Assembly: GCA_020744425.1 (NCBI GenBank)
Contig: JAGMUV010000006.1
Location: 806,001 to 870,000 of the forward strand
Source of the DNA: Dactylonectria macrodidyma
Taxonomy: Eukaryota; Ascomycota; Sordariomycetes; Hypocreales; Nectriaceae
Direction of reading: 5' to 3'
DNA length: 64,000 bases
A program made the position numbers and the translations under genes. Shown here piece by piece: positions 42,883 to 58,004 of this stretch; position 1 is the first letter of the stretch; each line of letters starts with the position of its first letter. The notes under the pieces are model-generated. The model was given only the letters and a program-made list of their open reading frames with translations. It was not told the origin of the DNA and did no database searches.

Positions 42883-45728
42883 CGCCCCTTTAGCTTAAGG
42901 GCATTACTATTAAGCTACACTCTTTATCTTTCTTTAATTATTCTAATTAATTAGAAAGATCTATTAGCTTAAGCTACTAGGTGAATTTAGTAAATGCCTC
43001 TCTTAGTAGGCTCTTTATTAAGCTATTAGTAAGTAATTGCATTAATAAAGTGTAAATTACTTTAATCTTTTCTTTTAATATCTCTTACTTAAGCTAGTAG
43101 TTATGAATATTAATATACTATAACTTCGTCTATAGTTATATAAGCTTCGCTATAATTAGTCAGATAGTCTATTTATTATTATACTTAATAGTGACTCTTA
43201 AGGGTAAGGCGATTACTTAGTAAGCAGTTAGTAAAGATAAGTCGATTTTTAATACTAAAATAAGTCTATTTATAAAGAGGGCTTCTTTAGTAGCTTAAGA
43301 TAAAGCGAGCAGTTTAGCTTTAGTTATTAATATTATAACTATATCCTGCTTATTTACTTTTTATAATATAACCCTTTTAAATAGCTTTATAATAAAGGCT
43401 TATAAGCTTTAATAGTCTATTAAGTTATTTATAAAACTTATATTAAAAACTACTTATAAGCCATCTTCTTTATATTTAGAGATCATACTATATTTAAAAG
43501 AAAGACTGCGTATTTTAATAAAGTACTATAAGGCTTAATTAGCTACTTAATAGTACTATAGCTCTAAGTTCTGGTTAAACCTAGCTAGCTAGCTTACTAT
43601 AAACGCTATATTCAGTTAGGTCATTATAGCTATGTATATAATTATTCTAACTTTATATTAATAAAGATTAATGCTTTTAGGACTAGCAATCTCTTTATAG
43701 AGCAATAGTTCTTCTTATATTATAGGAGTTATTACTTATAGTCTTAGTGTATAATTAGCGAGTAGTTAGTATATCTTATTAATATAAGAGGACTATAAGA
43801 GCTATAAGTAATAGTTTCTATAGTCTTAGATTACTTCGATTCTTAGGAACTACTATAGAGGCTTGCTTCCTTCTAGATAATAGGTCTTCTATAAGTCTTT
43901 TATTAGTAATATTACTTAGGGTTTGACCTACTTTAAAAAGCAAAAGACGCAGTTATTTATATAAAAGAAGAAGATAATATCCCTATAAAGCTAGTAATAG
44001 TCCTCACCTAGTACTTAGCGAAAGCCCGCTAGTAATAAACCCTTCTTAAAGTGCTTTTACTATAAAAGAGGTAATTATCTAAGACTATAAAGGGCTTTCT
44101 ATAGCTTTAGGATCATTCCTAGCTTCTAATATCCTCTAAGCATTTCTATATAAATCTCTTTATTAAGCTTTATATATATAAAAGCATTAACTACATTATA
44201 TTATAATATATTATAGTTAAAATAGTTAGCTAGAGCTATAAGGGTCCTGAATAACATGCTTACTAGAGTTATTATATAGGTCTCTTAGCTATTAATTACT
44301 TACTAATTACTATATATTATAAAGCGTACTTTAATTTTTAAGAATCTCCTATACTTATTAAACTTATAAATATAGACCTAATAATAGCTAAATACTTAAT
44401 AATCTTTTACTATAGACTTAGTAACTTTAATCTATAATTATAACTCTATATAACTCTATAAATATACCTTCTTAACTATAAGTATTACATCTTAGTATAA
44501 ATAACTTAATCTCTTTATATATAAATTAAGAAGTAGTTCTAATAGTTACTAATATATACTAATAATAGGCTGCCTTTCCTCTCTAAGTATAGAACTTATC
44601 CTATCCTACTAGGCTTCTTACTTTCTTATAGTAACTGCAGAGCTCGTCCTATCCTACTAGGCTTCTCGCTTTCCTATACTCAGTTCGATCTAAAGGCAAG
44701 TAATACTTCCTCTATTAAACGATCTAATAGAGCTAGCCAGGCTACTATAGACTGCTTAGCAGTTACTTATATAATGTTTTAGTAATTAGAGTCTCCTAGC
44801 TAGGAATACTGCCTTAAAGGAGATCCTTTATCTTACTAGCTATTCGCTAACCTTTTTATAACTAATCTTATTATCTACCTCTCCTTTCTTATACCCCTTT
44901 ATACTAAGACTAGCGGCTAAAGTATAGAAGAATGCAGTAAGTAGTAACTATAGGGGAGTAAGAAGTAACTTAAACTTAGCTATTATATACCCTTCTAATA
45001 TCTTTCTAAGCTCTTCTTATTCTTAATTACTTACTAAGTATTTAATAAAATAACTATCTTCTAACTTATTTTAGATCTTATTTACCTTATTATCTAATAG
45101 TTATAATACTTATTACTCTGCATATTCTTATATTAATAGCAGCTTCTAGATTTACTTTTAAATAGTCTTAAGGTCTTCTTTTAGTAAATCATCCTAAAGG
45201 CTTTCTAAGCGCTTATTAAATAGTTACTATTTATTAAATATAATGTCCTAAGTAGTAAAGACCTCTTTTTATAATAGATTCTATACTCTAAAGGAATTAC
45301 TAAATATATAACTAATTAAGAAGCTGATCTAAGCTCTTAGTAACTGCCTTTATAGTCAGTTCCTTTATAGCTATGCATTAGCTATAAGGATAAAGACTTT
45401 ATAGCTATATACTTAGAAGTATAAGAGATCAGGCTTTATAGTCTTTTCTAGCTGAAATTAGCTATAGAATAGCTTATATAAGGTCTTCTAGTTCTTATAT
45501 ATTAATAGTATATAATTATATAAGTAAGTAACTGCCTTTATTAACTCTAGCTATAAGTATTTAAGTAATTTAGCTCTAGTATGCATTATATAGCTCTTTT
45601 AAATAATAATAATAACTACTTATTCTATACTTCTATTTTATACCTAAGTATTAAGCACTAAGGGCTTAGTAAGTATTTTACAATCCTTTAGTAATTCTAT
45701 AACTTATAAGTATATATTTATAATCTTA

Positions 45729-45733
45729 TTATT
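45729..45733 (+). repeat. Target-site duplication TTATT of Gypsy B, left copy
   Basis: Perfect match to 58180-58184. AT-rich, so chance agreement is somewhat likelier than for AGTCT. Confidence 0.7.
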
Positions 45734-45908
45734 TATAAGGGTTGGTCTATTAAGGTATTACATAAGAGATCTGAAAGTAGGTATAGAGTAGTGTATAAGC
45801 ATTCACTTAGTGAGTGCTTAGCTAGCCCTCGCTAAAGAGCTAGTCTAGCCTATATTATATAGCCTCTTATCTAATAAGACTATAGCTCTATTAGCTCTAA
45901 CTCTTATA
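45734..45908 (-). repeat. Gypsy B 3' LTR (left)
   Basis: A 175-bp repeat of 58005-58179, same length, differing by transitions. Both termini are TA...TA where TG...CA is expected, in keeping with RIP at the ends. Confidence 0.85.
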
Positions 45909-48900
45909 ATTATCTTCCTCTCTTTTAAGCCTTATCTTAAAGTATGATTCTTATGCTTCTATTATCTAAATGATAAGGTCATTATTTATCTATACGTTTA
46001 GTGCGTATTCACTATATGCTATAAAGTGTAAATAATAGGAATTATAAGTCTAGTATTTATTATTAGTCTAAGCATTCAGCTAGTGTTTATTAGTTATATA
46101 GTCTTACTTTGCTTAAATTTATAGTATTTCTATTCTTTATATTATCTATAATTATTATTTTCCTTTCTTTAGCTTTATATAATTTTATATACTTATCTTC
46201 TTACTATATTCCTTTTTTCTCACTTTATATATACTCTTCTATTATCTTCTCTCTTTTCCTTACTCTTCTTACTTACTAATTATTCTATATCTATTTACTA
46301 TATATTTATTATAATATTATTCTTTATAATTATTATAAAGGTCTTATTATAATATAAATCTTAGACTAATACTAAGTATATATTTTTAAATAATTAGTTT
46401 TTAAGAATACTAAAAGATAAAGTTCTTTACTCTTATTATATAAAGTAAAAATACTATTCTTTTAACTATATTTATATATATAGCTCTTTATCTTCTTAGT
46501 ATATTATTTATAAAGTAGTAAAGTAGAAGTATAGTATAGTAAGTCTTTTTAAGTTTTTATTAAGTATTTACTATATATTTAATATATTATTAGATTCTTA
46601 CTAAACTTATTCTTATTATTTAATAGTATTAGAACTTCCTTTATTATTAAGGTTAGTATAATTAGAGTAAGGATAATATAAATACTTTTAATAATCTTAA
46701 ATATTAGAGGATCTATTAATTTATAAAGGCTATTATTATTACTTAGTATTATATTTTTACTTTTACTAAGAACTTAATAAATGCTTGCTTTATAGATAGT
46801 AATTATCCCTCCTTAGTATATTAAGAGGCTTTATATTCTATATAACTTATAAAATTATAAACTGATTTTATTATACATTTTTTCTTTACTTTTATATATC
46901 TAAACTAATATATATTTAGTTAGGTTTATTATCTAATGTCTTTAAAAAAGAGCTATTTAAATATTCTAAGTCTATTACTCTTCTTTACTATTATAAGCTT
47001 ACTTAAGCTATTGCCCTTCGTTCTATACTTACTTGCCTTATAATTACTAAAGAGATGCTTATATACTCTATGCTTATTAAAGGATTTCTAGCTAAGTACT
47101 CTAAAGATTTTAATAATAATATTAAGATAACTATTAAAAAGTATTATAAGAATCCTACTTTTAAAGCATCTATCTTATTTTCTAGTACTCTTTCTATTCA
47201 TTATAGTATTACTAGTACTCTCTCTACCGTTAAGCTACTAACTCCTTATTAACTATACTATGCTTACTCGCTATCTTCTATTATTAAGTCTTCTTTCGTT
47301 TATAATAATAAAGGCGAAGTATCTCTTTATGCTAAGGTAGAGACAGTTATAGCCTAAGCTGAGGCTATTACTATAGCTACTCTCCCTTTGCTTACTATAC
47401 TCTTAGTAAATATAAATAACACTCCTTATTCTTATTATAGTTATTAAGTAAAGAAGTCTTATAACTAAGTATTATCTTTAGTTTTATAGCTTTAGTTCTA
47501 ATTTATAGTTCTAATTTATAATTACTTTAACTTAAGTATTAGTTAGTCTTATTAAGTACTTAGTTTATTTTAAATAATATTAACTATTTAATAAGCTATT
47601 AATATACTTTTAGTATATTTTTAATTATCTATTATCCTATTTTTTATAATTATATTTCTTTTATTTATAGTATTAATAAATAGCTTTTTATATATTTTCT
47701 AAGTATTAAGATAGTTCCTAAGTATTATATTCTATTAGCTAACTTACTCATTTAATTAAGTAGAATATATTTTCTTTAGTCTTCTTATTTAAAATAATCT
47801 CTTTTACTTCTTACTTATTTTCCTCTTCTTTTAAGTCTAAGAAGTCTATTAAATAGTTACTATACTTTTAATAAGCTTCTAGCCACAGTTCTAAGAGCAC
47901 TATAAAGAATATATTATATATTTAATAGTATTATTATAATAAGTATACTTAATATACTTACTTTCTAATCTGCTTTATAATAGTAACTTTAATATACTTA
48001 AGTATTAGTTTCTTATTCTTAAATTAGAAGTTATATATAAATAATCTTATAATTTATCTTTTATAATATTCTTACTTAATATATCTCTTATTATAAGCTT
48101 TTGCTTATACTTTTATTACTTAAGTCTAACTCTCTTAAGCTTTAGTATATACTTACTAAATATTCTTTATATATTTAGTAATACTTTATACTTATATCTT
48201 TAGGTATTCTAAAGTATAGCTTACTATTCTTAGATAGTAGCTATATAGTGCTTATATTAGAGAGACTCTTATTATATTATACTAGCTATTATTATATATG
48301 ATCTTAGCTTTTACTAGCTATACTATCTATCTTTTTAGTATATTTCTTATAAAAATATAAAGGTATTTCTTAAGTAATTAGTTTATTCTTTTAGTTTGCT
48401 TATCTGTCTATAGATAGTATATAGTAGATAGTTAGTAATAGGTTGCTTATTCTCTTATTAGGTCAGCTTAGAATTAACTTATAAATAGCTTATTTTTATT
48501 ACTAATAATGCCTTTTAGTATATTAAATTTGCATTTAACTTATTTATATAATACTTATATAAATTATATAGTAATTATTATCTTCTTATATAGAATGAAG
48601 ATTATATACTTAGTTATATAGTATACTATAATTAAGATAGTATTATATTACTTACTATTTACTTAAGCACTATTTAGTAATTCTATAATAAAATCTATAG
48701 AAATTTCTTAAAAGGGATTTATTAGTATTAATAATAGCTATAGCTTCTTATATAGCCTATATCTAAGTATAAAGATACTATAGCATTTCTTGTATTTAGT
48801 AGTATAGTTTGTAATATTCTTACTAATTCAGTTCTAATAGAATTTTCTACTAATTAATTCTAGTGTCTTAGCTTTTCCTATATGCCTAGCTTTTAGATTA

Positions 48901-51798
48901 TTATAATAGTATTAAAGGATTTCTATTCTTAAGGTCTTTTCTATAAGAATAATAAGTCTGCCTTTATAGAATAAGGTGCTATTTTCATTATAATAATAGG
49001 TTCTTATCTTCCTAGCTATTTACTAAACCCTTACTAATTATTATTAGTAGAAATAATTATTAGCTTACAGTCCTTAGACTAATTCTTCTAACTTTATTAA
49101 TAGTTATAATAAAAATGCTATTTTACTTATTATAAGCTCTTTTATAATTAGATATAAGATGTATTACTCTAGATTAATAACCCTAGCTTTAGATAAGTCC
49201 TCCTAGCTTCTATAAGCAGCTAGCTCTTATTAAGCAGTCTTTATATATTTATTAGTCTTTCGGCTCGCTATTCTAGCTCTTATAACTATAGAGATTAATG
49301 CTATATGTATCTAATCTTCTTTAGTTTTATTATACTAATTCTAATCGTAGGATAAGAGTACTTACTACTTAACTTAACTTATAAGGCCTCTTAAGCTCGC
49401 CTATATTACTTAAATATATGCTTTTATGACCTTTATTTGCCCTTTAAGGTTACTAATTATTTAATAAACATCTAGTAAAAGCTTTTTAATAAAGTTTAGC
49501 TTATTAGCTAAGGTTAGAAACATATTATTATATACTATCTCCCCCTCTATATAGTTAGGTCTATAAGATAGTCTATTAGTTAGATTATACTTTCTTAGTC
49601 TATATTTAATATTAAAGTTAAAGAGTGCTAATCTATATACTTATTTAGCTAGTCTGCCTCTTAGGTCTTTAGTTAATACTTTAATTACTCCTTTAAGAGC
49701 TATATAATCTATTAAAAGGAGGAATTTCTTAAAGAGTCTTAGTAAGTAGTGACTTTAGTTCTTAAGGCTCTTAATAATAGCTAGAAGTTCTTACTAGCCA
49801 ATGCCCTAGTATTGCTCAGTATCTATCAGTTTCTAAGACCAATATATAACTAGTCTCTATTATTCTCTATATAATTAAGTCAAAATGCTTAAAACTGCCT
49901 TTAGAGAAGCATCTATCTTTACTTTAGTTCTTCTTACTAAGTCCTAGTATTAGAGAATGCTTACTAAATAGAAGGCGGATCTTAGTATTTAGAATACTAT
50001 ATTTTAATCTTCTCTTTATATAAAGGGTTTCTTATTCTCTATAGTCTTTAATAGTTCTATTAATAGTGCTATTTAGTAAGAGTATTCTAGAATGAACTTC
50101 TTATAGAAGTTATAGAATCTTAAAAAGACCTATATGTCTTTAATACTCTTTAGTGCTTATTATTTAGTAATTGCTCGTACTTTACTTAGCTCTATCTTTA
50201 GTCCTTCTTAAGTAATTATATACTTAAAGAATTCGACCTCCTTCTAATAGAAGGCGTACTTTAGTAGCTTTATATAGAGCTAGAAGGTTTTTAACTTTTA
50301 AAAGACCTCTTTTAAATCCTTAGTATATTATTCTTATATTTATAAGTATACTATAATATTATTTAAATATACTATATAATAAGTATTAAGCAATCTAGTA
50401 AGTACTTAGTTAATATATACTTAGAAAGTAGTAAGTGTATTAATTAGCTTAAAGAGTATAATTATATATTTAAAGTAATTATATCTTATATAGAATACTA
50501 TCTTTTACTAGTCTTCTTTTTTAATTTAGATATAGTAATAAGTATTATAAATATTAATTTTAAAGATCTATTTTACTCTAGTAAGTCTATTAAGTAATTT
50601 ACTAATTAATAGTAAAGAATAATAGTTTTTAATAATAACTATATTTAACTTATAATAATCGATATATATCCTAATGCTTCTATCCTTTTTAAAAATAAAT
50701 AGGACTAGAGCTCTTATTTTACTAATTAAGCTATTTACTTAACTAATCTCTATATTCTTAATAAAGTAATTATAAATAATTTCTACTTACTTCTTATTAG
50801 TAGAGTATATTATCTTTAAAAGAGGCTCTTTACTTTCTATTAGTTTAATAGAATATTCTACTCCTTCTAGGAGTAGTAACTTCTTTACTTTAGCTTTACT
50901 AAAGATCTTTCATTCTAACTTAAGTTCAGATAGTAGTATACTAATCCCTTCTTTATCCTCTTTTCTAAAGGCAAGTAGTAATTACTCATTTAGTATTAAT
51001 ATACTATATATATATATAATATATACCTTTTTACTATTTATAATAAGGTCTTTTATAAAGGAATTAGGATCTTATATTAAAACTGCTTTATAATACTATA
51101 TATTTATATATATATTAATTATAATGCCTTCTTAGCTTATAGTCTCTTTTACTAGTAGTAAATTACTTATTCCTTTAGGTCAGTTCTATAAGGCTTTTAT
51201 AAATAAATATCTTATTTTTCTTACTAACCCTTAGTAATTAAAGAGAAAGAATATTATTTAATATACTTATAGTATAGGATAAGTAGTCTTATTAAAGCCT
51301 ACTAGCTTTAGAACTTACTAATCTAGTATAAGTTTAAGGCTTAGTTTCTATACTAGCTTCTTACTAATTAGGCTAACTTCTATAGCTATATCTATATTTA
51401 CTTTAATCTTATATTTATTATATACTTAAAAAATGATTACTTATTTCTAAGTAATTAGACTGATTAGTATAAAACATAGTTTTAGTATAAGGATTATATC
51501 TTTAGACCCTATGCTTAGTTATTTTCTAATAAGTTAATCTCTTTAACTTTTATACTAAATTATTATATAGTTACTATTTTCTAGTAGCCTCCTTAGTTCT
51601 ATCTACTAAGAGCTCTCTTAATTACTATACACTTATTAGTAAAATAGCCCCTCTTATTATAGTTATAGTACTAAATGTAGGAATTGTTTCTTAGCTTTGC
51701 TAAGTACTTACTATACTCTTATTAACTGCTCGATCCTAAGTAGTTAGAGTAGCTGCTTCTTTCTTTACCTTTTGTTAAGTTTCCTTATCCTTATAGAG

Positions 51799-51803
51799 TG
51801 TAG
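51799..51803 (+). repeat. Target-site duplication TGTAG of Copia C, left copy
   Basis: Matches TATAG at 56880-56884 with a single G/A difference, attributable to later mutation. Confidence 0.7.
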
Positions 51804-51991
51804 TGTCAAATATTAGAGTGTAAAAATTGTGTATTCTGTCCTTGCCGCCTATGCCTTAAGGTTTCAGGGCAAGCTTTATATACTCTTTCTCTTCTGTATA
51901 GAATCAGCTAGAAGCTGATTACTAAGCCTCGTGGCAATAGGTGGCAATAGGTGGCAATAGGTAGCAACTTTCGCCTCTGACATATCTAACA
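51804..51991 (-). repeat. Copia C 3' LTR (left)
   Basis: This 188-bp LTR begins TGTCAAATATTAG and ends TCTAACA. Near its right end it has a tandem GTGGCAATAG unit repeated three times plus a variant. Confidence 0.92.
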
Positions 51992-54900
51992 CACCCCCTC
52001 AGATTCAATAACTTCTCATTGAGTCTAAAGCCCTTCTTCGTCCTTCTGGAGCCTCTTCCTAACGTCTTCTAATCCAAGTTAATATAAAAAGCGGTTCCAT
52101 TTTCCAGCTAGAAGTGCTTTCGTCAGGCCATCTGCGACTATGTCTATTAATTTGACGTATTTGACTTAAATTTTCCCTCTTTAAACCTCCTATCTGAGCC
52201 AGTGATTGTAGATATTAACATACTGCAACTTAGTCCTCAAAGTAGCTATCTCAGCCGTTATGAGGTTAATGGTCTGAGTGTTATCACAGTCAATCTGGAT
52301 AGTTAAGTCATCCAGTTAAACTATCAGCTCCTTAAGCAGTCAGCTCATAAAGAGAGATTCCTTAGCTGCCTATACTAGGGCTAGGAGCTCTGCTTCTATT
52401 ATTAATATTATAACTATATCTTATTTATTGGCTCTCTATCCGATCAGTCCGTTAAACAGCTTGATAGTATATGCTTACGAGCTCTTCCGATTAGTTATAT
52501 TATTAGCAAAAGAGGCATTACTAGTAATACTAAGACCGCCAGGCCTTCCGAAGGATAGGGCTAGGTTCTTTATGTATGTAAGGTAGTGGATGACGCGGTC
52601 AGCCGCTTCTTAGTGTATTTAACTTAGATTGGTAAGGAATCTGGCCAATCTGGAGATAGCAAAGGCTATGTTGGGTCGGGTGTTAACTACGATATAGAGG
52701 ATTGATCCGATCTTGTGTTAATATCGTTGAATTTCTGTTAGGGTTGCTAGCCCTATTATAGGCCGTAGTTCTAACTGAGTTATTGGTACTATAGCTGTTC
52801 CTTTATTAGCTAGGTTTGTAATTTTCTTAATATAGGCTGCTTAGGATAGCCAGATCTTCCTCATAAGTCAGTCCTGTATGACTTCTATTCTAAGGAACCA
52901 TTATACGGGGTTACTGCCTATTAGTTTGTATCTCAATTAGAGTTATCTGATCAGGTCCTTAGCTTTATTTTCTTATGTTTTCCTATAGGCCAGAATGACA
53001 TTATCGACATATACGAAGAAGAGGATTCCTTCTTTTCTAAAGCAGCAAGGCTCGTATAGAACTGGTTTATAGCCTAGCTCTAAGAGGGTCTTAGAAAGCT
53101 CCTTCTGCTACAGTAAGGGGGAGACTCTCAGTCTGTATAGAGCTTTGTTAAGCTTTAGGATAGTTCCTGCCTTCTTATAGCCAGGAGGCATCTGCATAAA
53201 GATATCTTAATCAATTGGAGCATGTATGAATGCGTTAACCACATCGTATTAGACCATTTCTAAATCAAACTTTGCTACAATAGCTATCAAGGTCCGAAAG
53301 GACCTTCTAGCTAAGGTAGCTGCGTATGTGTCTTGCAGCTTCCCTTTTGCTTATTAGTCTCCTCATACCACTAGCCGGGCCTTGCATTTCTGAAAGTAAC
53401 CGTGTTTATCTATTTTATAGACATACACCTACATACAGCCTAGGACCTGTCGATCAGATGCTCGAGGGTCCTTAGCTCGGATCTCAGTCTATGACCTCAT
53501 TTCCTTATGACTTTGAAGATGGATTTCTTCAGCCTTCTAGAAGAGGTTTCCCAATGGATGTCCTATGAGATCTTAATGCTTCATTAGTGCTGGAGGTAGT
53601 GCATTTTTATATACCTTTACTCCTTTACGGATCTTCCGTTCTGTTAAGGTTTGCAGAGGAGATTTGGTTCTAGCTAGAAAAGCTGCCTACTACGTGATCG
53701 TTTTATTCCCTTATTCTAACACATTTTGAGGTAACTATGCGAGTAGGGCAGATGGTAGTGTATCTAGAGGCGTGAGGAAGTCTTCATATTCTGCCCTTTT
53801 TACTTATAAGATTTTATTAATCGCTACTATAAGACGATCTCCTATGAGTTCATTTAAGTCTTCCTCTTCAGGAAAATCCACCTCAATACAGTCTTCAGTC
53901 TCTAGCTGATTAATCGGTTCGTCTTATTAAAAGGATGCAATTCGTGCGATTTCTTCTAGGTCTGCCTCTAAAAGGTCGTCCTTAAAGTTTTCCTAGTCTC
54001 TATTACAGCCCTTGTCTTTATTAAAAATGACGTCTCGGGTACTCACTATTCGATTGATCGTAAGGACCCAGATCCTGTAGATATTTAAGGATCTATATCT
54101 GACCAGGAAGCCGATCCATCCTTTCGGCTTGAGCCGCATCTTACGGTTAAACTTTTATTGTGCTTCGGGGGTTATAGCATAGGCCTTGCAGCTAAATGCT
54201 CTTAGATGTATTTAGTCAGGCTGTTTCACTAGTTATAGAATTCCTCTAGCTCTAGCTATCGCAGTATGCAATTGATCGTATAGTGTTTTCTAGCCTGATT
54301 TATAGTTTGGCATTCGGTTATATAGATAAACTGCCGTTCTGCCGATTTCTGGCCATAGCTGATGAGGGAACCTAGCGCCTGTTCGTATAGCTCTTTCCTT
54401 ATCCTTTATCACACCCCCTAAGCGTTCAGCACCGCCGTTTTATGCTTGGCTATATAGTGCTAAGGGCTTAATAATAATGGCTCTATTCTGTATGAAGTTT
54501 CTAACTTATAGTTTGACCTCTATAATCTTATTATCGCATTTAATAACTTTGATCTTAATGTTATATTGAACTTCTAAGTATTTAAAGAAGGATTTAAAGA
54601 CTATAATTATAGCCTCTATTATCCGAGATGTAAGGTAATAATCCCAAATGTAACCCGTTAATCAGTAAGTAAGTAATATCTGCAAGGTATAGCCACCTAT
54701 CCCTTCTTTATAGTCATAGAAATTGATAGCAATACGTTCGCCGGCTCTATAGTCAGACTGCCTTAGAGCCTGTCTGACTTATCTCTTGATCTTTAATAGG
54801 CTATAGGCGTTATATTTAACTGTTATTAGTCCTTGAATTCACACCCCCTGAGATGCTAAGACGAGGTGTTCAAGAGCTTGCGGTCCCGGATGCCCTAGGC

Positions 54901-56691
54901 AGTTATGCCAGCAGATGGCTTCTCCTACTAAAGGAGCCCTCTTAGTATAAGAGGTGAACCTGTAGGCTGCCTAAACCGCTAGGGTCATCTCTACTAGTTA
55001 GTATTTAATGACGTATTGACTGTATAGGTCCTTGATCGGGCAGGCGATTGTCTAATCGGAATGACGGAGGGTCATTGGATCACGTCTGTTATCCCAATAG
55101 AGTCCTTTCTTCTATAGCTAACGTAAGGAGACTAGAGTTATAAAGAGTCGGGGACAGTAGGCTATATCTTTAAGTAATAGGGCTCGAGTTCTTATTAGCC
55201 TGACTATCATTATTCTATATTCTAAAATTAGTAACTTTCAGTTACCTGACTAGATAAAGTCGCCTAGAAGGGCCGGCTGGAGATCAGCTAGTTAATTAGG
55301 GTCATTCGTGATTAAGATCGTTATTCCGGGGTCTAGGATTTGAGATTTTCATAAGGGATAGTCATTGCTCTAGGCAGCAAATGCGGCGTTGACTTTAGCA
55401 ATAAGCCGGCCATATAGTTATTGGTCAGAGGTTTCCTTAATAGCTAGTTTTAGTAGGTTCTTAGACTTCTTCTGAGTAAGAGCTTTTACTTATGCTTAGA
55501 GGTCTAGGTCTTCTTTAAGGGCTTCTCTTACCTTTATCTAAAATTTTTCTTAAGGCCTAAACCCTCTCTAAGCTATATTTAGGAAAACATAGAAGCATTT
55601 CTTAAGGACATAGGGTAGGCCGTATGCTGGGCATTTATCCTATTCTTTAGGAGGCCTCTAGCGCTTTATCCTTTGCCCTTCTTTCTTTAGAGAACGGTAC
55701 TGACCTTTAATGATGCGAGCGTCCTCTGGTTCATTATCCTAGGGGTCCTCCTTAGCAAAGCTCGTAGAGAATGCACCTTAGGAGAAATTTCCTATACGAC
55801 CTAGGCCTCGTAAGGCCTCTGCATTTTTAAGCTTATTCTAGAAGGCGTTTGCTAGATCTCGATAGATAAGAGATTTATCTTAGATCAGGTTTTATTAGCT
55901 AATTTCATAGGCTGCTGTCTAGGCAGGGAGAAGTTATAAAGAGATATTAAAGAAGTCATATGCTCAGGAGCTATAAAAGAAGGTCTTAGGGACCTTTTAT
56001 TACTATCCTTTAGCTAAGGCTTCCTCCCACTCTTCTAACCATTTGAGTGCTTGAGTTGCGGTCTTTAGAGGTGTTTTCATAAGGGTTAAGTATGTATTTC
56101 AAGCATCTCGTATTTTATCTGCTTCTAACCTCCTGCATTAGGCACGGAGATTGTAATGCTATTCGTAGATCGACTTATGCGGCTAATAACAGGTCTGGAT
56201 ATAACTAGGAGAGACAGTTCGGATAATCCAGTCTTAGAGGGTTCTTAGAGACTTCCTCTGTCTTTCTGATGACTTTTCTTAAAGCTGATAGAAAGAGAGG
56301 TCCTGTTAGAAGCTCTTCTGACCTTATTCAATTAGGTCAGATAGAGACTATGTTCCATTGGTTGTCTTCTGTATATCATCTGAATTAGTCCCTTCAGTCT
56401 TAGGTATTTCTGATCGAATGGTCTGTTATGCTGCTATTATCTTAGTGTATTTACGTCTTCTAATATCTAGGAAGGCCGATTCTTCTTTAAGGAAAATCTT
56501 CTTTTTAAAGTGCTATTACAGACCTAGAAGGTCAACCTAAAGAAGGAATTCGTACTCCCAGTCCGGGAAGTCCCCGGGTTTTATAAGAGTAGCTATAAGA
56601 CCTTCTTTCTAGGATTTTCTATACAGCATTATAGATATAATAGAGGGATTCAAAAGATATTAAAATGGGTTAAGGCAGTAAGACTCTTAAT

Positions 56692-56879
56692 TATCAAATA
56701 TTAGGGTATAAAAATTATATATTCTGTCCTTGCCGCCTATGCCTTAAGGTTTCAGGGCAAGCTTTATATACTCTTTCTCTTCTATATAGAATCAGCTAGA
56801 AGCTGATTGCTAAGCCTTATAGTAATAGGTGGCAATAGGTGGCAATAGGTGGCAACTTTCGCCTCTGACATATCTGACA
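56692..56879 (-). repeat. Copia C 5' LTR (right)
   Basis: This 188-bp LTR begins TATCAAATATTAG and ends TCTGACA. It differs from the left copy mainly by G-to-A changes and also contains the 10-bp tandem units. Confidence 0.92.
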
Positions 56880-56884
56880 TATAG
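56880..56884 (+). repeat. Target-site duplication TATAG of Copia C, right copy
   Basis: Pairs with TGTAG at 51799-51803, with one transition. Confidence 0.7.
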
Positions 56885-58004
56885 GGTCTGCTTTATAGTA
56901 TATGCATTAGGGTCTTTAATATATATCTTTTCTATAGCCCTTCTTACTTATTATTAGAATAGTTTCTCTTCTTGCTTTAGCTTAAGAGTATGTCTTTATA
57001 TTAGTTATAGGGTTATTATAGTTATTATGCTTTTAATATAAGTTCTTTAGCTTATAAGATATTAATTTATATCTCTTAAATATCTCTTTTAACCCTATTT
57101 TAGAGTTTATAATAGTATTATAATATAAGTATCTTATCTTCTTCTAAATCCTTTATCTTTAATAAAGAATATAAAGATCTCTATATATTAAAGTATTTTA
57201 TTAGTAACTAGTCAGAAAGCTATTAGAAAGTTATAAACTCTTTATATAATTTAACCTCTCTCTATTTAGAGTCTATATAAAGCTTCTTTAGAAAGGCTAT
57301 AAATTAGTTTTATATAAAGTATATAAAGTTCCTTAAGTAATCTCTTTATTAAGTTTATAATAATAAAGAGAGTTTAATTATAAACTAAAGGATCTTTTAA
57401 TATATTCTAATAGATACTTAGAGATTATTTACTATCTTTATTACTTCTATCTAATTATTAATTTAGACTCTATTAGCCCTTTTAATTAATACTATATAAG
57501 GATAGTATAGTAATTTATTATATTCTTTAGGGTCTTTCTTATTTAAGCCTTTAGTAAATTACTCTAATAGTTTTTCTTAAAAATATTAGTCTTATTCTTA
57601 TTATTATATTATAATATAAAAGAGCGATTATATTCTATTATTATTATTCTTAGAACCTAGTTATAGACTTCTTAGTAAGTACTTAGTTATTAATTATTAA
57701 ACTATAAGTAATAGTAATTCTTTATAAAAGCTATCTTTATAAAGTATATAGAGTAGCCTTACTTTAGTTTCCTTTTAAATTAAGTAATTGATTGGATCGT
57801 ATTCTAATTAGAATCCTTTATTATTTGCAGTTAGTAGTTTAAGGTTTTTCCTAGCTTCATTTTATATAGGGTTATAAGTAAATAGTCCTGTATTCATTCG
57901 CAATTCGCTTATCACTCGCTTAGCAATACCTAGGTTCAGTAGTGTATTCCTTCTTATCTTATATAACGTATTAATAATCTACTAAGATATAGAAGTGAAT
58001 GAAT

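Larger units (their letters stand above)
51804..56879 (-). mobile_element. Copia C LTR retrotransposon, innermost and least decayed
   Basis: A 5,076-bp element with two 188-bp LTRs (51804-51991, 56692-56879). On the minus strand a purine tract (TGAGGGGGTG) abuts the 3' LTR, and the pol order is correct: gag-like ALKWLEEWEEALA near 56010-56050; pre-integrase ICWHNCLGHPGPQALEHL near 54850-54915; RT MPPGYKKAGTILKLNKALYR near 53130-53190, continuing to LGYKPVLYEPCCF; and the terminal VADGLTKALLAGKW near 52095-52137. Internal TAG/TAA codons sit at expected Trp/Gln/Glu positions. GC is visibly higher than in Gypsy B, consistent with the last insertion. Confidence 0.92.

Noticed and set aside
47055..47252. 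65-codon ORF in Gypsy B
   Set aside because: Low-complexity Ile/Lys/Thr/Ser sequence, as expected by chance in RIP-decayed DNA; it is on the opposite strand to the element.
56358..56540. 60-codon plus-strand ORF in Copia C
   Set aside because: Antisense to the gag region of the element, with no recognisable motif.
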